Part shown: positions 23,565 through 36,460 of the stretch, piece by piece
Layout of the letters: the number at the start of each line of letters is the position of its first letter
How positions within the stretch are numbered: the stretch's first letter is position 1
Assembly: GCA_921293015.1 (NCBI GenBank)
Contig: OV121089.1
Location: forward strand, 49,113,220-49,177,219
Direction: 5' to 3'
Length of the DNA stretch: 64,000 nucleotides
DNA from: Phorcus lineatus
Taxonomy: Eukaryota > Mollusca > Gastropoda > Trochida > Trochidae
Program-made: the position numbers and the translations under genes
Notes under the pieces: generated by a model
Databases searched by the model: none
What the model saw: the letters and a program-made list of their open reading frames with translations, nothing else
Told to the model about the DNA's origin: nothing

Positions 23565-23639
23565 GTATTTATCTCGACGAGGACCCTTATTGTATGCTTC
23601 AAATATGGCTTGAAAGATTGGATGGGTCAAAATGGCGGC

Positions 23640-24335
23640 TGATCCTGTCAGTAGCGAATCTGACCAAATACAGGTCTCCTCATTGAAATCGTCAGGCGTC
23701 GATAACGTCAGCAGGGTCCCTGTTCCATTTGTTTAACAGAGCTTGCTCAAGTTCCTGCTAGTTGTTTGGAGGTGGCACCAGTTGTCGCAACTAACGGCCA
23801 GGGGGATCCCAAAGGTGTTCAATGGGGTTCATATCTGGTGAGTTGGCTGGTCACGACAAAACAGTGACGTTGGCGTTCTCGGCGAACCCTGCTCTCGTCT
23901 GTAATCGCTGCCGTTCAGTACGTGTCCATCATAATCAGCGTTGACGGATAAAAGCCATTCAACGGAATATATATATCAGCCAAACGAAGTCGACCAAGGC
24001 TTCTTGTTGTGCTGATGACATGACCGACTGCCGTCGCCGCTGTTGATGTTCCGGAGGTGAATCTGCCTGATGTAGCAATCTTCGGCTGCAGTTGTTACCC
24101 TCGGTCTTCTCGATCTTTGGCTGTCCTGTGTCTGGCCTGCCTGGCCTGTCTGCTTGTAGCGCATTAACAGCCTTCTGATGATGGTTAGGCTGCATTTGAA
24201 TGGTTGTTGCCATTTGACGTTGGGAAGCCTCCATAGTGGACATACCGATCGCTTGGTAACGTTCCGCTTGCGTAAGTCTTGGCATACTTATGGTGTTCTT
24301 GAATGTCTGCTCTTTCCAACAAGGGTATTTATGCA
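23640..24335 (-). mobile_element. Tc1-like transposase remnant
   Basis: On the minus strand the N-terminal part reads MPRLTQAERYQAIGM, then after frame changes RPRVTTAAEDCYIRQI (helix-turn-helix region), and the C-terminal part reads PDMNPIEHLWD and QELEQALLNKWNRDP. These are typical Tc1 transposase strings. Most of the DDE catalytic core between about 23880 and 23960 is deleted, and there are several frameshifts and stops. Non-functional. Confidence 0.85.
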
Positions 24336-27300
24336 ACATTGCAGCACGTGCATCGCAAATGATGCCTCAAACACACGTTTTGCTCGTGTTTGTGAACGCA
24401 CAAAATTCCAGTGGCTGCGTTCGATGCGATGCGTTATTGTAGAGGAAACAATGCAGTAATACTTTCCTTTCCTGCTTAGAATCAAACCCATACCAGCCCT
24501 CCTAAAGTTTTCATAAAAAAGTAAAAGTGAAACCTTTCTTTTGCCTGGGAGATTATAGCAATGGGAACTTTGGCCCCCTTGGTTATGAAAAAGATGCTAC
24601 GGGCCATTTTCTTTCCGCTGTGACTCAAGTTATTAATTTAGAGATTTGCATCGGCTTCCGGTCCACCCTTTCGAGTTTTTTTGCATGGAGGGAAAAAGCC
24701 TTCTGACAATGTACACAACCCAATCGAAATGAAGTTTATATATTGAAAGAAATATCGACACATCCGCCCATAATTAATGATAAGACTTATGAGAAATATC
24801 TTGTCTTAACAACGTTTTTCACACTCGCAACACCAATGTCGTCATTTCACAATGGTTTTCTTATAGAATCAATTTGAGCTATTCTTTCTCAAATTGTGGA
24901 ATCTCAAGCCTCCAAAGCCATACCGCCTGTAAATCAGGTGTCATTAGAATACACTAGGTATCCTGGATTTCAATTCCTAATTTTCCAACCGCATTTAAGC
25001 CCAAAATTTAATGTCTCTCGCTAAAGTTTTACAAAGTGAACTCCTATGTTCCTCATTGTAGCACGTATGTCACTAGGGTTACTCCTTTACATTCCACTTG
25101 GAAGGGAAATTGTAAATAAGTGTGTTTGATAAAGTAAAGTGTACTCCTATGTGATATATATCATAAAAAGCACGTTCATATAGAACATTGTTATGTGACA
25201 AATGATAATCATGTACATACCGTTAGTGTAGATATGTGGAATAACATATATTATGATGTAATAAATAGTCTCGTATCATTTTTATAGCACATAGGTATCT
25301 TATACATTGCACTTTCTTACTATCTATTGTTTTATTAACTCAAACGGCATAGGACAATGTTCGCATAGTTTTCAGTGAGACAGGTATGAATTATATTATA
25401 CTGATACATTCGAGACCAGATAATATAGTAAAAGGTTTCATGTATTTCTTTGTGTGTCCAGTGACAGACTCAATTCAGGGAGTGATCTGTATGTGTTTTT
25501 GATGAAGAATGATTGTAAATATCATATAAATGTATCATTGCAATGTAGGTTTATGTTATACAAAACACCATCACAATAAGAAGCCTAAAGGTAAACTGCT
25601 CTTACTCAAGTAAATATCATCAATTGTCAAAATATCATGGTATGCTGAGTGTATATTCTCAATCATTTAAAAACAAGTATCTTTCATAATAAATTTCAAT
25701 CTCATTAAAATAAGAATTTAAAATTCGCGTCCTTTACTGATATACCTTTAACTTTCTTGATCACTTTGGTTTTCTTAAATCTAAAAACCGCACATCGAAA
25801 GTTGTATTGGAAAACAAAATGAATGTGAATCAATGGATGGATTTTATTTTAATGAGATTGTTGTGAAGTTGTTATAACAAATTGTTGTAAAACTTTAAAA
25901 ATGCCCAAACTGTAACCATGTAGATATTTTAAATATTCCAGCCACATTCTTCCATTACACTTGGAATAATTACAATCTGGACACGTGTGTCTCTTGTATT
26001 GCCAACTCAGCATATTCACGCAAACAGTTGTTAACATCTTATAAGTTTTGAATTCCTTTTAAAATTTTTTACACCTGATGTTACTCAAATTACCATACAT
26101 TTTGTTATTTTGACTGAAAATTTCATTCCTGTCTCGAAACATTGCTCAAGTCTTCAAACGTAGTTACTGTATTATTGAAATATCAAAACAAGCATTATAT
26201 GTCAGAACTTGTTTGAACCACTTATGACCAGTATTCAAGAGTCTGTGATATCTGCTCAAATAGCAACCTCATTGGTCTAGAAAAATGTTTGAAAATAAAT
26301 ATATGATAAAGTTTCAAGTGTTTTAGTCATATTTGTACACTAATGAAGAAATTAGAAAATCCTTTTTTGCTAATTGAGATTAATTAAATGTTCATTTTTG
26401 AAATACTTAGAGTCAAGGGTTCGGTATATTTGGTTCTATGTGTAATCAAGATACGTTTTAGCATAAACACAGAATTCTGATGGTATCTTTCAACGATAGT
26501 CCTTTTCGAAAACACGCTGATAGTGTTTGAATAATTTGACTGATTCAGTATGGGCCTACTCCGTCTCTAATATGACAGAAGCGCGTTTTTTAAGACACGT
26601 AAAGTTCTCTCGCGAAAACGAAAATAAATTACAAGACTGTTTTATAATTAAAAAAAGCAGTTTAAAAACGAACGTGCCATGATTGGTTAAGCTAAGAGTA
26701 TCCATTTCCCTACTTCAAATGATTAAAAGGTGTTGACACAAAAATGGCCGCTAATGTTTTTGGCTCTATATTTATTTCCTCCACGACTTCGGCTGATCTA
26801 GTTGAATGATGAGGTCTTTTTACCCTCTGTTACATTTGGCACAGGCTAATGTTTATAGGGGGAAATTGAATAAATAAATCTTTAAAAATGTGCTAACTTT
26901 TAAGCTTCTAAAATTGTCGTTGACATTTACAGTTCACTTCGTGAGACATCGACTTCCATTTACTCATCAGAACCTTCTATTTAAAACATGACTGGCCGAT
27001 AGAATTATATTCATCTTCATTAGAGCACATTTTCAAGAAATAAAATTTTTTTTTGACAAATACGGACGAGCTTCGGAGGAAATCCTTTGATGGGTCGAGT
27101 TTTATTCCGGTAGAGGCAAATGTTATCAATTTCATTCATCGTAACATGGTCTCTTCAATCACACTACGATGGTCGTAACTAAGATAAGATAATAAAGGTG
27201 AGTTTGACCCAGTCTTAAGTCGTAAATATGGCGTATTATATACATATAACGCACTGGATTTGAAGTTAGCCAAAGACATGCAAATAAAAGCAAATTTGAA

Positions 27301-27519
27301 TTTAAAAGTCTTCGGAGACTTGAATTTGGCTTGATATATAAAAATTAAACAAATTTTACAACACAGGGTCCGAATTTTAACTAATAGTTTTCGTAAATTA
27401 AGACGCAAGAAGTTTCTCGTTGAAGAAATAAACACATCTACCTCAACTAAAAATAGGGAATGCGGAAGGTTCCGCTTGTTAAAGGTTAAATTAATATGAT
27501 ACTAGAACAGACTTTTAAT
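24336..27519. other. Gene-poor AT-rich stretch
   Basis: No supported gene, RNA gene or complete repeat is seen on either strand. Short frames at 24178-24491, 25849-26037 and 27136-27435 have no recognisable domain and low-complexity composition. Confidence 0.5.
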
Positions 27520-27890
27520 CAAGCCCTCTTATCGTTTACCAAAATCATGTTATGAAATGATGATCTTATACGACCAAAATTTACAAACCAGTTGGATAAT
27601 TCTATGAGGCTCTCGTTCAAAACATGGTTTATATCACAGATGGTATGAGCATTATATTAAGTTTCCTCCAAGGATTTTAAAGCTATTTACCAAACATCTT
27701 CAACATATGAACCAACGAACTGATTTTCCCTATCCATTAATTATGAGTATTATTCAGCTTTTCAACCATACAGTTACCACTACTAGTCTATGGTGTGTTT
27801 CCGTTAGATATTATGTAGTGCAAGGTTATCACTAGTACATTGTTCATCACATGATGTGCGGATTGAAAGGATGGATTTTTCAAAACAAAA
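27520..27890 (+). mobile_element. LINE ORF2 C-terminal fragment
   Basis: Plus-strand translation in shifting frames gives PSYRLPKSCYEMMILYDQN, NYEYYSAFQPYSYHY and SLVHCSSHDVRIER, matching the fragment at 4.4-4.96 kb and the LINE at 40-42 kb. Several stops and frameshifts are present. The wording is closest to the 4.4 kb fragment, so both probably come from one subfamily. Confidence 0.75.
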
Positions 27891-27911
27891 GGTAGTGTAA
27901 TAGAAGTGATT

Positions 27912-27992
27912 GTGAGATCACCTCCCGCGGGATTCGAACCCAGGACCTCCGGGTGAGAGTCCTACACTCTACCGATTCAGCCAAAGAGATAT
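27912..27992 (-). mobile_element. tRNA-derived SINE head
   Basis: Minus strand reads tggctgaatcggtagagtg (A box region), ctctcac (anticodon region) and gggttcgaatccc (B box). The acceptor stem does not pair, so it is not a working tRNA gene but the 5' head of a SINE inserted next to the LINE fragment. Confidence 0.7.
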
Positions 27993-28762
27993 CCCTCTGG
28001 CCAAAGCCAGTAGGAATGCTTTTATTTCACCCTGCCACAGTAGGATGAGACCATGATAAAACAACGTTCTTTTTTTGCTTGTGTGTCCATCTCATCATAA
28101 GTTAGGTAAAAATACCTTAAAGAATTTTACTAATTTCGTCCCTCTACAGATACGTTCTTAAAGAACTTACTGGATGCAGGTCCGGTGTAGTCACAGGTGC
28201 CAGACTCTGAATTACAATTGCATGTAAGTATATGTACATATAGCTATATAACATAAACAAGGTCTGACAGAGTCGTGTCTGCAATAGGACCGGAAATGCG
28301 AACTGGGATCTGTCTACTAAGTTTAAAGAGGGTGACCGAGCCAGGAAAACATCTACTGGATGCAGGTCTGGTATAGGACCACTTTCAACCACGCTAACAT
28401 GCTGTTTAGGTATTGATTAGATAAGACTAAATCCATGATTTATTTTGAAGTATGATAGGAACATATCATTCAAAAATATTCATTAAATACTTTTCAAAAT
28501 TTATTCTGTGAACAGCTTCTTGTTTGTGATAACACATGAGTGAAGCAGCACTAATGTTGGCTGAACCTATGGCCTGTTACATACAGGTCAAAACATATAT
28601 ATGTTGCCTAATTCCTTTTGGTATTTAATTAAAATTGTTTGTGAAGATAGAAATTTAAAACCTTTTAAATTTCGCAGTTTGAATTTATAAGAATTAGATT
28701 CATAATGCGTTTATTCACTGCCTTAGAACTTTTACGTTGCACCCCTACCACACAACAAAAAA

Positions 28763-29062
28763 GATGTGGGAGAGAGATGTGGGTGAGAGAGATGCGGGTG
28801 AGAGATGTGGGAGAGAGATGTGGGTGAGAGATGTGGGAAAGAGATGTGGGAGAGAAATGTGGGTTAGAGATGTGGGAGAGAGATGTGGGAAAGAGATGTG
28901 GGAGAGAAATGTGGGTGAGAGATGTGGGAGAGAGATGTGGGAGAGAAATGTGGGTGAGAGATGTGGGAGAGATAGGTGGTAGAGAGATGTGGGTGAGAGA
29001 TGTGGGAGAGATGTGGGTGAGAGATGTGGGAGAGAGATGTGGGGGAGAGATGTGGGGGACAC
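28763..29062. repeat. 13-bp minisatellite, about 23 copies
   Basis: Purine-rich unit gatgtgggagaga or gatgtgggtgaga in near-exact register, with a few units lengthened by 1-2 bases. Open frames on both strands are artefacts of the repeat. Confidence 0.93.
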
Positions 29063-29730
29063 ATCTATACAATTAATATACTGTCAGTAAATCACAATAG
29101 CATATTGATACACAATACATACATACACCTTTGTCTGACCATTAAACTTATCACACACCTGTAGAACATCAAATACAATATTAATAATTAGTATTAATAT
29201 TGTACAAGAATTACTGTAATGAAGTACAGTATGGAGAAATCATGTATGCAAATGCATGGTGAATATATGAATATATAATAAACATAAATATATACAAACA
29301 TTCATTCAATCCAAAATTTTGTTTTTGCAAGTATAAATACGAGCAATAAAATACAAAGAGTTCTATATACTAAAAGACATACCATGAAGATTAATTGATA
29401 AATAGATCAAATGAAATGTATGCTTGAACAACACAAAAATGCTGCTAATGATATTGAGTTCCATGTCAAACGAATTTTGTATGATTAGGCTGGGCATTTA
29501 CAAAGATGTACCTTCTCATTAGCTGTTTCTTATAGTTACACATTTGAGAGAATGGAAAAATATGGACATGTATAAGTGTCTAATATTATATTTGTATTTT
29601 ATAATGAGACACATCAAGATCCCCAAGAATAAGGACAGACTGAAAAGACTTTAACAACATAACAATTTTTCATTTCTAAAATGTTATGTATTTATGCAAA
29701 TTCAGATGAGCTTAATAAAAATAGGTGAGG
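29063..29730. other. AT-rich gene-free stretch
   Basis: No coding region or repeat family is recognised. Confidence 0.4.
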
Positions 29731-30030
29731 GGTGATTTTGGGTTTATCACGCTTTCAAGAGTATATCACTTATATCGCGGCTGCTAGTATTATTGCAGGG
29801 AGAAAGCCCGCAACACCATTGTGGCTAGCCGGCTATGCATTTTAGTGAAACCTGCGAGCACTGACTGGAACTAGCAAACCATGGGTGGTACTAAGGTGAA
29901 ATTCAGAGTAGCACTGCGTGTAGAACAGTTCTCTACTGCGACAAAGTTGCCTAGTCCCTGGCTGGCTTCAAACCACAGACATCTTGATCCATAGCCGAAT
30001 GCATTAACCACTGCGCTATCCCGCCCCTTA
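29731..30030 (-). mobile_element. tRNA-derived SINE, second family
   Basis: Minus-strand head at about 30027 reads gcgggatagcgcagtggtta (A box) and gtctgtggtttgaagcc (degenerate B box). A ~230-bp body with no match to the SINE at 8.1-8.4 kb follows, ending near the string gcgatataagtgatatac. Borders are approximate. Confidence 0.65.
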
Positions 30031-30533
30031 AGTAAAAATAAAGGTTTATGTCAAGGACTAAATAGTCCATTCTATACCTATTATTTTAGATTTCAACCCT
30101 CTCCCTCAACAATTGTCAACCCTGACGTGATCGGCATCAACCAGACATATCCATCAGCTAACTAACTGTGAGGTTGGCACTTGTCATGAATTGGATCAAG
30201 TATTCTTACTATTGCAGTAAGTGTGATCTTAACAAAACAACGTAACCTTTGTTTAGTATCTAAATTCCCAGGTATTTGTTACCTCTTTAACCTTGGGAGC
30301 TTTGTCACCTGCATCTATTAAATAATTTGAGACTGTATATATATAAATAAGTTATCTACATTTTACGTGATCTTGATTGGCATGATCTTGTTTTGTCAGC
30401 GCTGCGCATCTTGTCTGCACATCTCGATATCCATACATCAAAGACTAGTCATGCAAGAGTCAGTTTAAATTTCTCCTATATTGACTTTCAATGTGAAATC
30501 AAGTGTGAGTTTCTGTCAAAACATTTGAACACA

Positions 30534-31775
30534 CTAACAAGATTTTAAAGGGTTCTCCCGTGTGTGGATTTTCATGTGAGTTTTCATGTTACTTTTAAAA
30601 GTAAACGTTTTACCACAAGCACTGCACTGGTAAGGTTTCTCTCCAGTGTGGATTCTCATGTGATCCTGCAGGCTACAGGAGTAAGTGAATGTTTTATCAC
30701 AATGACTGCATTTATGAGGTCTCTCTTCAGGTGGAATTTTCATGTGTTTCTGCAGGTGACTTTTCATGTTACTTTTATAAGTAAATGTTTTACCACATTC
30801 ACTGCACCAGTAAGGTTTCTCTCCAGTGTGGATTCTCATGTGATCGCGGAGACTACTCGAGTAAGTGAATGTTTTATCACACTGACTGCAATTGTAAGGT
30901 TTTTCCCCCGTATGAACTCTCATGTGTGTCTGCAGGTGACCTAATTGTTTAAATAGCTTATCACATCCAGTGCACTTAAAAGGTCTCTCTCCAGTGTGGA
31001 TTCTCATGTGTCCAATTAGCTTGTCTGATTGGTCGAACATTTTACCACACTCACTACATCTGAAAGGTCTATCTCCAGTATGAGCTCGCACGTGTTTCCG
31101 AAAGTAACCCGGATCTGCAAAGCTTTTATCACAAACATCACACTTGTGTGGTTTCTCTCCAGTGTGGAGTCTCATGTGAAGCTTCAAGCCTCTATTCTTA
31201 GTAAATGTTTTATCACATACAGAGCATCTGAAACATCCTTTAACCCCTGGTCTTGGTGTTTGAGAGTGGCATCCCATGTGTGTCTGCAGGTTACTTATAG
31301 ATGAAAATGTTTTATCACATTCACCACAAATGTATGGTTTCTCTCCTGTGTGGATTCTCATATGTACCCTTCGATTACTGGCAGAAACAAAAGTTTTCTC
31401 ACAAAAGTCACACTTGTAGGGTTTCTCTCCAGTGTGCTGTCGCCTGTGCTCATGTAAACTACTCGAATGTTTAAATGCTTTGTCACATTCATTACATTTG
31501 AATGGTCTCTCTCCAGTATGGGTTCTCAAGTGCACCTTCAAATTGATAGCTCGCTGAAATGTTTTTCCACAGAAGTTACATTCATATGTCCTCACAGCTT
31601 TAGGTCTTTGATCTCTCTCAGCGGTCACTCCTGGCTCACTCTTGATTGGGATGCTGTCCTGCTCATCACACATTTTCAAAAGTATCAGGTGACTCCTCCT
31701 GCACCTTCCTATGGTGCTAGGGTTCCCTCTATATGATATGTGTGTATTGAGTTCTTGGTAATTGTAATCACTCAA
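30534..31775 (-). CDS. C2H2 zinc-finger protein, 12 fingers
   Basis: One uninterrupted 413-codon frame. After a ~60-residue N-terminus carrying IKSEPG (a sumoylation-type psi-K-x-E site), twelve C-x2-C-x12-H-x3-H fingers follow, mostly joined by TGEKP or TGERP linkers. The linkers after finger 4 (HSQTPRPGVKGC) and finger 10 (HMKIPPEERP) are longer. No KRAB, SCAN, BTB or ZAD domain is visible. Fingers 11-12 are near repeats of fingers 9-10 (TFTYSSSLRDHMRIH and TFTYSCSLQDHMRIH; TFTYKSNMKSH and TFTFKSNMKTH), indicating a recent two-finger duplication. Proteins of this type bind DNA in the nucleus; the target cannot be read here. The start may be the first Met or the internal Met of MCDEQDSIPIKSEPG. 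A 32-bp minisatellite abuts the 5' end. Confidence 0.9.
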   Translation of the reverse strand: MSDYNYQELNTHISYRGNPSTIGRCRRSHLILLKMCDEQDSIPIKSEPGVTAERDQRPKAVRTYECNFCGKTFQRAINLKVHLRTHTGERPFKCNECDKAFKHSSSLHEHRRQHTGEKPYKCDFCEKTFVSASNRRVHMRIHTGEKPYICGECDKTFSSISNLQTHMGCHSQTPRPGVKGCFRCSVCDKTFTKNRGLKLHMRLHTGEKPHKCDVCDKSFADPGYFRKHVRAHTGDRPFRCSECGKMFDQSDKLIGHMRIHTGERPFKCTGCDKLFKQLGHLQTHMRVHTGEKPYNCSQCDKTFTYSSSLRDHMRIHTGEKPYWCSECGKTFTYKSNMKSHLQKHMKIPPEERPHKCSHCDKTFTYSCSLQDHMRIHTGEKPYQCSACGKTFTFKSNMKTHMKIHTRENPLKSC

Positions 31776-31776
31776 T

Positions 31777-32432
31777 AAAGCAGCTCTCTGTAGATGTTGT
31801 CACTGTATAAAATAGTTCTCTGTAGATGTTGTCACTGTATAAAGAAGTTCTCTGTAGATGTTGTCACTGTATAAAGAAGTTCTCTGTAGATGTTGTCACT
31901 GTATAAAGAAGTTCTCTGTAGATGTTGTCACTGTATAAAGAAGTTCTCTGTAGATGTTGTCACTGTATAAAATAGTTCTCTGTAGATGTTGTCACTGTAT
32001 AAAGAAGTTCTCTGTAGATGTTGTCACTGTATAAAGAAGTTCTCTAAACATATGACACCTGTATAAAATAGTTCTATGTAGATGTTATCACTGTATACAT
32101 AAATTCTCTCTAAACAAATTCACTGTATAAAGACGTTTTCTACAAATGTTTTTACCGATAAAGTGGTTCTCTGTATATGTTATCACTGTATAAAGAAGTT
32201 CTCTGTAGATGTTATCACTACATAAACAGGTTCTTTGTAGATGTTATCACTGTAAATAAGAGTTTTCTTTAAAATGTTGTCACTGTTTAATGAGTATCTC
32301 AGTAGATGTTGTCACTGTTTAATGAATATCTCAGTAGATGTTGTCACTGTTTAATGAGTATCTCAGTAGATGTTGTCACAGTTTAATGAGTATCTCAGTA
32401 GATGTCACAGTTTAATGAGTATCTCAGTAGAT
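31777..32432. repeat. 32-bp minisatellite, about 20 copies
   Basis: Unit tctctgtagatgttgtcact followed by gtataaagaagt. The distal part switches to a related variant with gtttaatgagtatctcag. It starts within a few tens of bases of the zinc-finger ATG, so it occupies that gene's promoter or 5' UTR. Confidence 0.93.
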
Positions 32433-33268
32433 GTCACTCTTTGGCGTCTCATCTCAGTGGAACTCAAAAATGATTTGATAAAGAACCAAGAGTTTCCCGA
32501 CAATCTGCAAATAGAAAAGAATGCAATATTCACAAAAATCACTGGTCAGATTCTCTGTCAAATGAGACCAATTTTTACCTAGGCCTATGAGCCGTACTTG
32601 GTTTAAACAGAAAACATGCAGACCACAACATATTTCAATAATTACAAACTATGATGAAAAAGGATTAGCAAACTATACTAATTCTTCTCGTAATACAAAC
32701 ATAACAAATAAGGTTTAACTACATTATTGGAAATACATTTCAACTACCAATGTCAAAAAAACAAAATAATTGCACAAGTACAACAGTTCATAATTCATAT
32801 CATTTTTGATACCAAACTTGAGATGCAAGACAAAAAAATGAAGTTTAGACAGGAAACTAAGAAAACTGTTTAGTTTCATTTATTTAATGATAAACTGATT
32901 TAATCATAGTTTAGTTTTCTCTCTGTGACAAAGATTCTTCGCAATTAAAAAAGTTTGCAAGCTAATTCTATTTATAAAAAAGTATTCATTTTATCTGAAT
33001 GTATCATATAGAGTGCATTGATGGAAGTGGTGAAAAGGGTCCTCACGAGTGTTTCCACAGAAACACACACAATTTTCTGATCAGCCCCCATCAAACATAT
33101 GAGAACGTAAGTTGCTGCTTCCAAGGTGCAAACGACAGAGAAGAATTTGGTTTCACCTCAGGCCAAAATATGTATAATTATCAAATGTTGGAGATAAGAC
33201 ACACTTCTTAAAACTTTGCAGGGCAGAATCTCTTTTAGCATTTTCTCCCCACAGAGGTAGCTCCATCA
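32433..33268. other. Gene-free stretch 5' of zinc-finger gene
   Basis: No recognised feature. Short frames at 32370-32582 and 32999-33211 show no domain. Confidence 0.4.
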
Positions 33269-33592
33269 TAAATTCCTATACAACCTCTGTCTTAATATGA
33301 AGGTTTATCGGACACAAAATGTAGAACACTGATTGGATGCAATCAAAGTTAGTTGTGCAATCAGCGACGCAGTTTTAAAAGTTATCATTCAAATCACCTA
33401 AGTTATTTCCGGAAGCTTTGCAAAACGACTGAATCATTGCATAGATTTATGTGACAGCAAATATGTTATTCATGCATTTGGTGTTTTCGGCTGAAATATT
33501 GCCAGGTAGTTTAAGTTGCAAAATTGTCTCGCTAGGGGAAACTGTCTGAAGCCCGAGAAACCTTGGTATTAAGACAGAGTTTGTATAGATTC
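33269..33592. mobile_element. Inverted-repeat MITE (second family), complete copy
   Basis: The left end ctatacaacctctgtcttaa and the right end (complement ctatacaaactctgtcttaa) form imperfect terminal inverted repeats of roughly 38 bp. The interior includes ggctgaaatattgccaggta, which recurs in inverse orientation near 63.9 kb. It has no coding capacity. Confidence 0.75.
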
Positions 33593-34048
33593 ACTTCACT
33601 TTTATCTAAAGTTTAACCCAACCTTTTTCACGAATTTAAATGAAAATTTTGAAATGACACTGATCTTGGAAATTTGTCAAAAATATTTAATTATTTCATC
33701 TTTTTCAGGTACGTCACACCTCTAATTTAAATGGTATTTCATTTGTCTTTCACACCTGTCAAAATAACAAGTATGACTATATCAATCAAATCATCTCATA
33801 TCTAAATATGCCAATCACAAGGCAATTATTAGTTGTCAATTAAAATCCATCAACACTCTGATGCTTGTGAACATGCAGAAATCCCCTGTACCATTTTGAC
33901 ATTTTCAAACATAATCAACACAAATTTTATATCCTCGGAGCTTCAAATCAGTTTCAAAAGTTATTCTTCAGTAAGTGACGCATGTCAGTGTTCAGATTTT
34001 GATCAGAATAGCGACTACATATCTTCCTTATTGTCACTCTACCAGCTT

Positions 34049-34232
34049 TAAGATGTTACATTTCAGCTACAGTCAGTTTAAAGATGTTACATTTCAGCTA
34101 CAGTCAGTTTAAAGATGTTACATTTCAGCTACAGTCAGTTTAAAGATGTTACATTTCAGCTACAGTATGTTCAAAGATGTTACATTTCAGCTACAGTCAG
34201 TTTAAAGATGTTACATTTCAGCTATAGTCAGT
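34049..34232. repeat. 31-bp minisatellite, about 6 copies
   Basis: Unit agatgttacatttcagctac followed by agtcagtttaa, nearly invariant and therefore young. Confidence 0.95.
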
Positions 34233-35425
34233 TACTTCCAGATGGAATGACACCATCCATAAAGTTTGGCATAAGTGACTCCAACAAAATTGGGAGACAT
34301 CAGTTTGTAACGACTGTCAGAGGAATGATTCCTTGGAAGAATAAATACTCTGTGCTGGATTTCCATACAATGGTTATTAGTTTCAGGTTTGATCAGCTTA
34401 TACAAAAATAAATCATGGTAAGTTTTTCATCAAAACCAGAAGTATGGTCATGCTGTATTAAGCTATGCATCTCTGCATTCAATGTTATATATTTTACAAA
34501 TGTTTTCTGATGTTTAGGGAAGGATCAAAAGTTGGATCAACATTTAGGTTTCTTTTGACAATAAGTATGTAAGGACGCAAAATATTGGATGATATTTTAC
34601 TAAGATTTGTCAGTTTTTTACCATTTTTAAAAAAACGTTTCTTTAATGGTTCTGTAACCATACACATGGATGGCTTCATTTCTCAATTTCTTATTTTCAT
34701 TCAAGTGATGAAAGCTCGCTTATCTCTTTAATTTATCAAGAAATTTAATTTAACATAATAAATATGATTTACGTTGATGAGATCATTTATTCACGTGTAT
34801 AACAACCCCAACACCCCAAACCAAAATGAATTTTCTTTCGACATAATTATAATGATAACACTCGCTGTATTGAGGTGGCTTCAAGTCAGACAGTCAGTTA
34901 TCATTGTTTTGAGTGGCTTGGGGATTATGTCAGCATTAGTGGCGTGAATCACATCAGAAAATATAAATCATAATGTGAGCACGAACATTCAATAAATTCA
35001 AAAATTGGACAAGGAATGTCTTTTCACCCTGCTTACCGTAGAAGTGAGAGACAATCGGAAAAAGACGCTCAGAAATGTACAAATTCCACACTGTCGGTCG
35101 ATCTACAAGGATTAGTTTTTACTAAGGGGAGATAACTCTAAACATTTCATCTTCGTGCGTGTATGTACAAAATGGAATTCTTTATTTATAAAAACGGCGA
35201 TTATGAAAATTATGAGTATGAAAGTATTAAGAGTATGAAAACTGTCAACTGTATGAGTCTCAACTCTCATAAGCACCAAAATTTATGCTAAGAAATGAAA
35301 TTTTGCGTAAAGTATGTTATTTGATTCAAATATGTCGAACTCCATCAATGGTCTTATGCCTAATCGATAATTTGTGGTTGTTTCTGAGAATCAGTATATC
35401 AGTGCATATAAGTTTCGTAAAGTAA
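34233..35425. other. Gene-free AT-rich stretch
   Basis: No supported gene or complete repeat was found. Confidence 0.4.
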
Positions 35426-35429
35426 CAAT

Positions 35430-35525
35430 AAAAGGTTAAAGTCGTGATTTGTGATCGAAAACCGGACAATGGCGCGCGCCAATGATTCCAGCGTAATTTC
35501 GGAAACTAATGAGACAAAAAGACAA
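35430..35525 (+). mobile_element. Core fragment of the TTAA-flanked MITE
   Basis: The strings gatcgaaaaccggacaatgg, cgcgcgcc and taatttcgga match, in reverse orientation, the core of the element at 21865-22318. The ends are missing. Confidence 0.6.
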
Positions 35526-35689
35526 AGATTGATTGGTATTGTTAAGTAGGTCTTTTAACCAATAACCATGGAAACTGGACGCTGAATTTGGACTTCCAAA
35601 ATTTACACGGCTTATCTTCAGTTATCATTGAAAACAAGATAATAATTATGATACATACAGATATTGCGCCTGACTATATACACCACAAG

Positions 35690-35945
35690 GGCGGGATCAA
35701 AGCGCATTATAATTATAAGAACAGATTATAACCCATACGTAGACAAATATTATTCTTTTTACATTTTCCGTAGGAGAATGCAACCCAAAAGCCGAATAAG
35801 TGCTTTTATGGTTACCTGTCACACCTCCTTCCCTTTTAACCCAGGTACCCGATTGTACTGCTGGGTGAACAGAGGCACATTTCAAATAAAGTCACTTGCC
35901 TAGGGTGATACCAAAAGTTTCTCATCTCGTATCTCAGTGTGGGGC
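35690..35945 (-). mobile_element. SINE body fragment (same domain as 8.1-8.4 kb SINE)
   Basis: Contains ccaggtacccgattgtactg and ctgggtgaacagagg, the complement of the SINE body string with gttcacccagc and gggtacc. A tRNA-like head is not recognisable. Confidence 0.55.
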
Positions 35946-36114
35946 AGGGAACCTCCCTGAGGTTATCGGTGTATCAAGCATTTTATTGGGAAACCCACTC
36001 GTCCGGCCACAAGTCACGCAAGGTGTTTGTGAACTTCACTGATAGCGATCGACTAAGCTATGCACAGGGTCACGTGCCACCGCTGATGTATTAACAACCA
36101 GGATGAAATTGCTT

Positions 36115-36460
36115 CCGCTCTATCTTGTTTTAACAGCATCTATTGCCTTAGCTGTCAAATCCTCAAGAAAAATAAACGTGAACGTATTTGGAGTTTCTCA
36201 TGAATATCAGCGATCAATGTAGGCAAGGATGTATATCAGAAATCCTCGATGAAAACCTGCTTCAAATGAATTGTGTTACGTAATTTAAGGATAGCCTTAA
36301 GTTTATGTCACCATATGTCCCGTCTATTTGGTTATATAACGGCATCTATTGACTAAATTGTCAAATCCCGAAGAAAATAAATGTGAACGCATTTTGACAC
36401 TCTCATAATTATCAGCGATCAATGAAGGCAAGGATGTATATCATAAATCCTTGAAACGTT
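36115..36460. repeat. Diverged direct duplication, about 200-bp offset
   Basis: gcatctattgccttagctgt, gaacgtatttgg, tcagcgatcaatg and gcaaggatgtatatca at 36130-36235 recur in order at 36340-36440 with substitutions. Confidence 0.75.
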
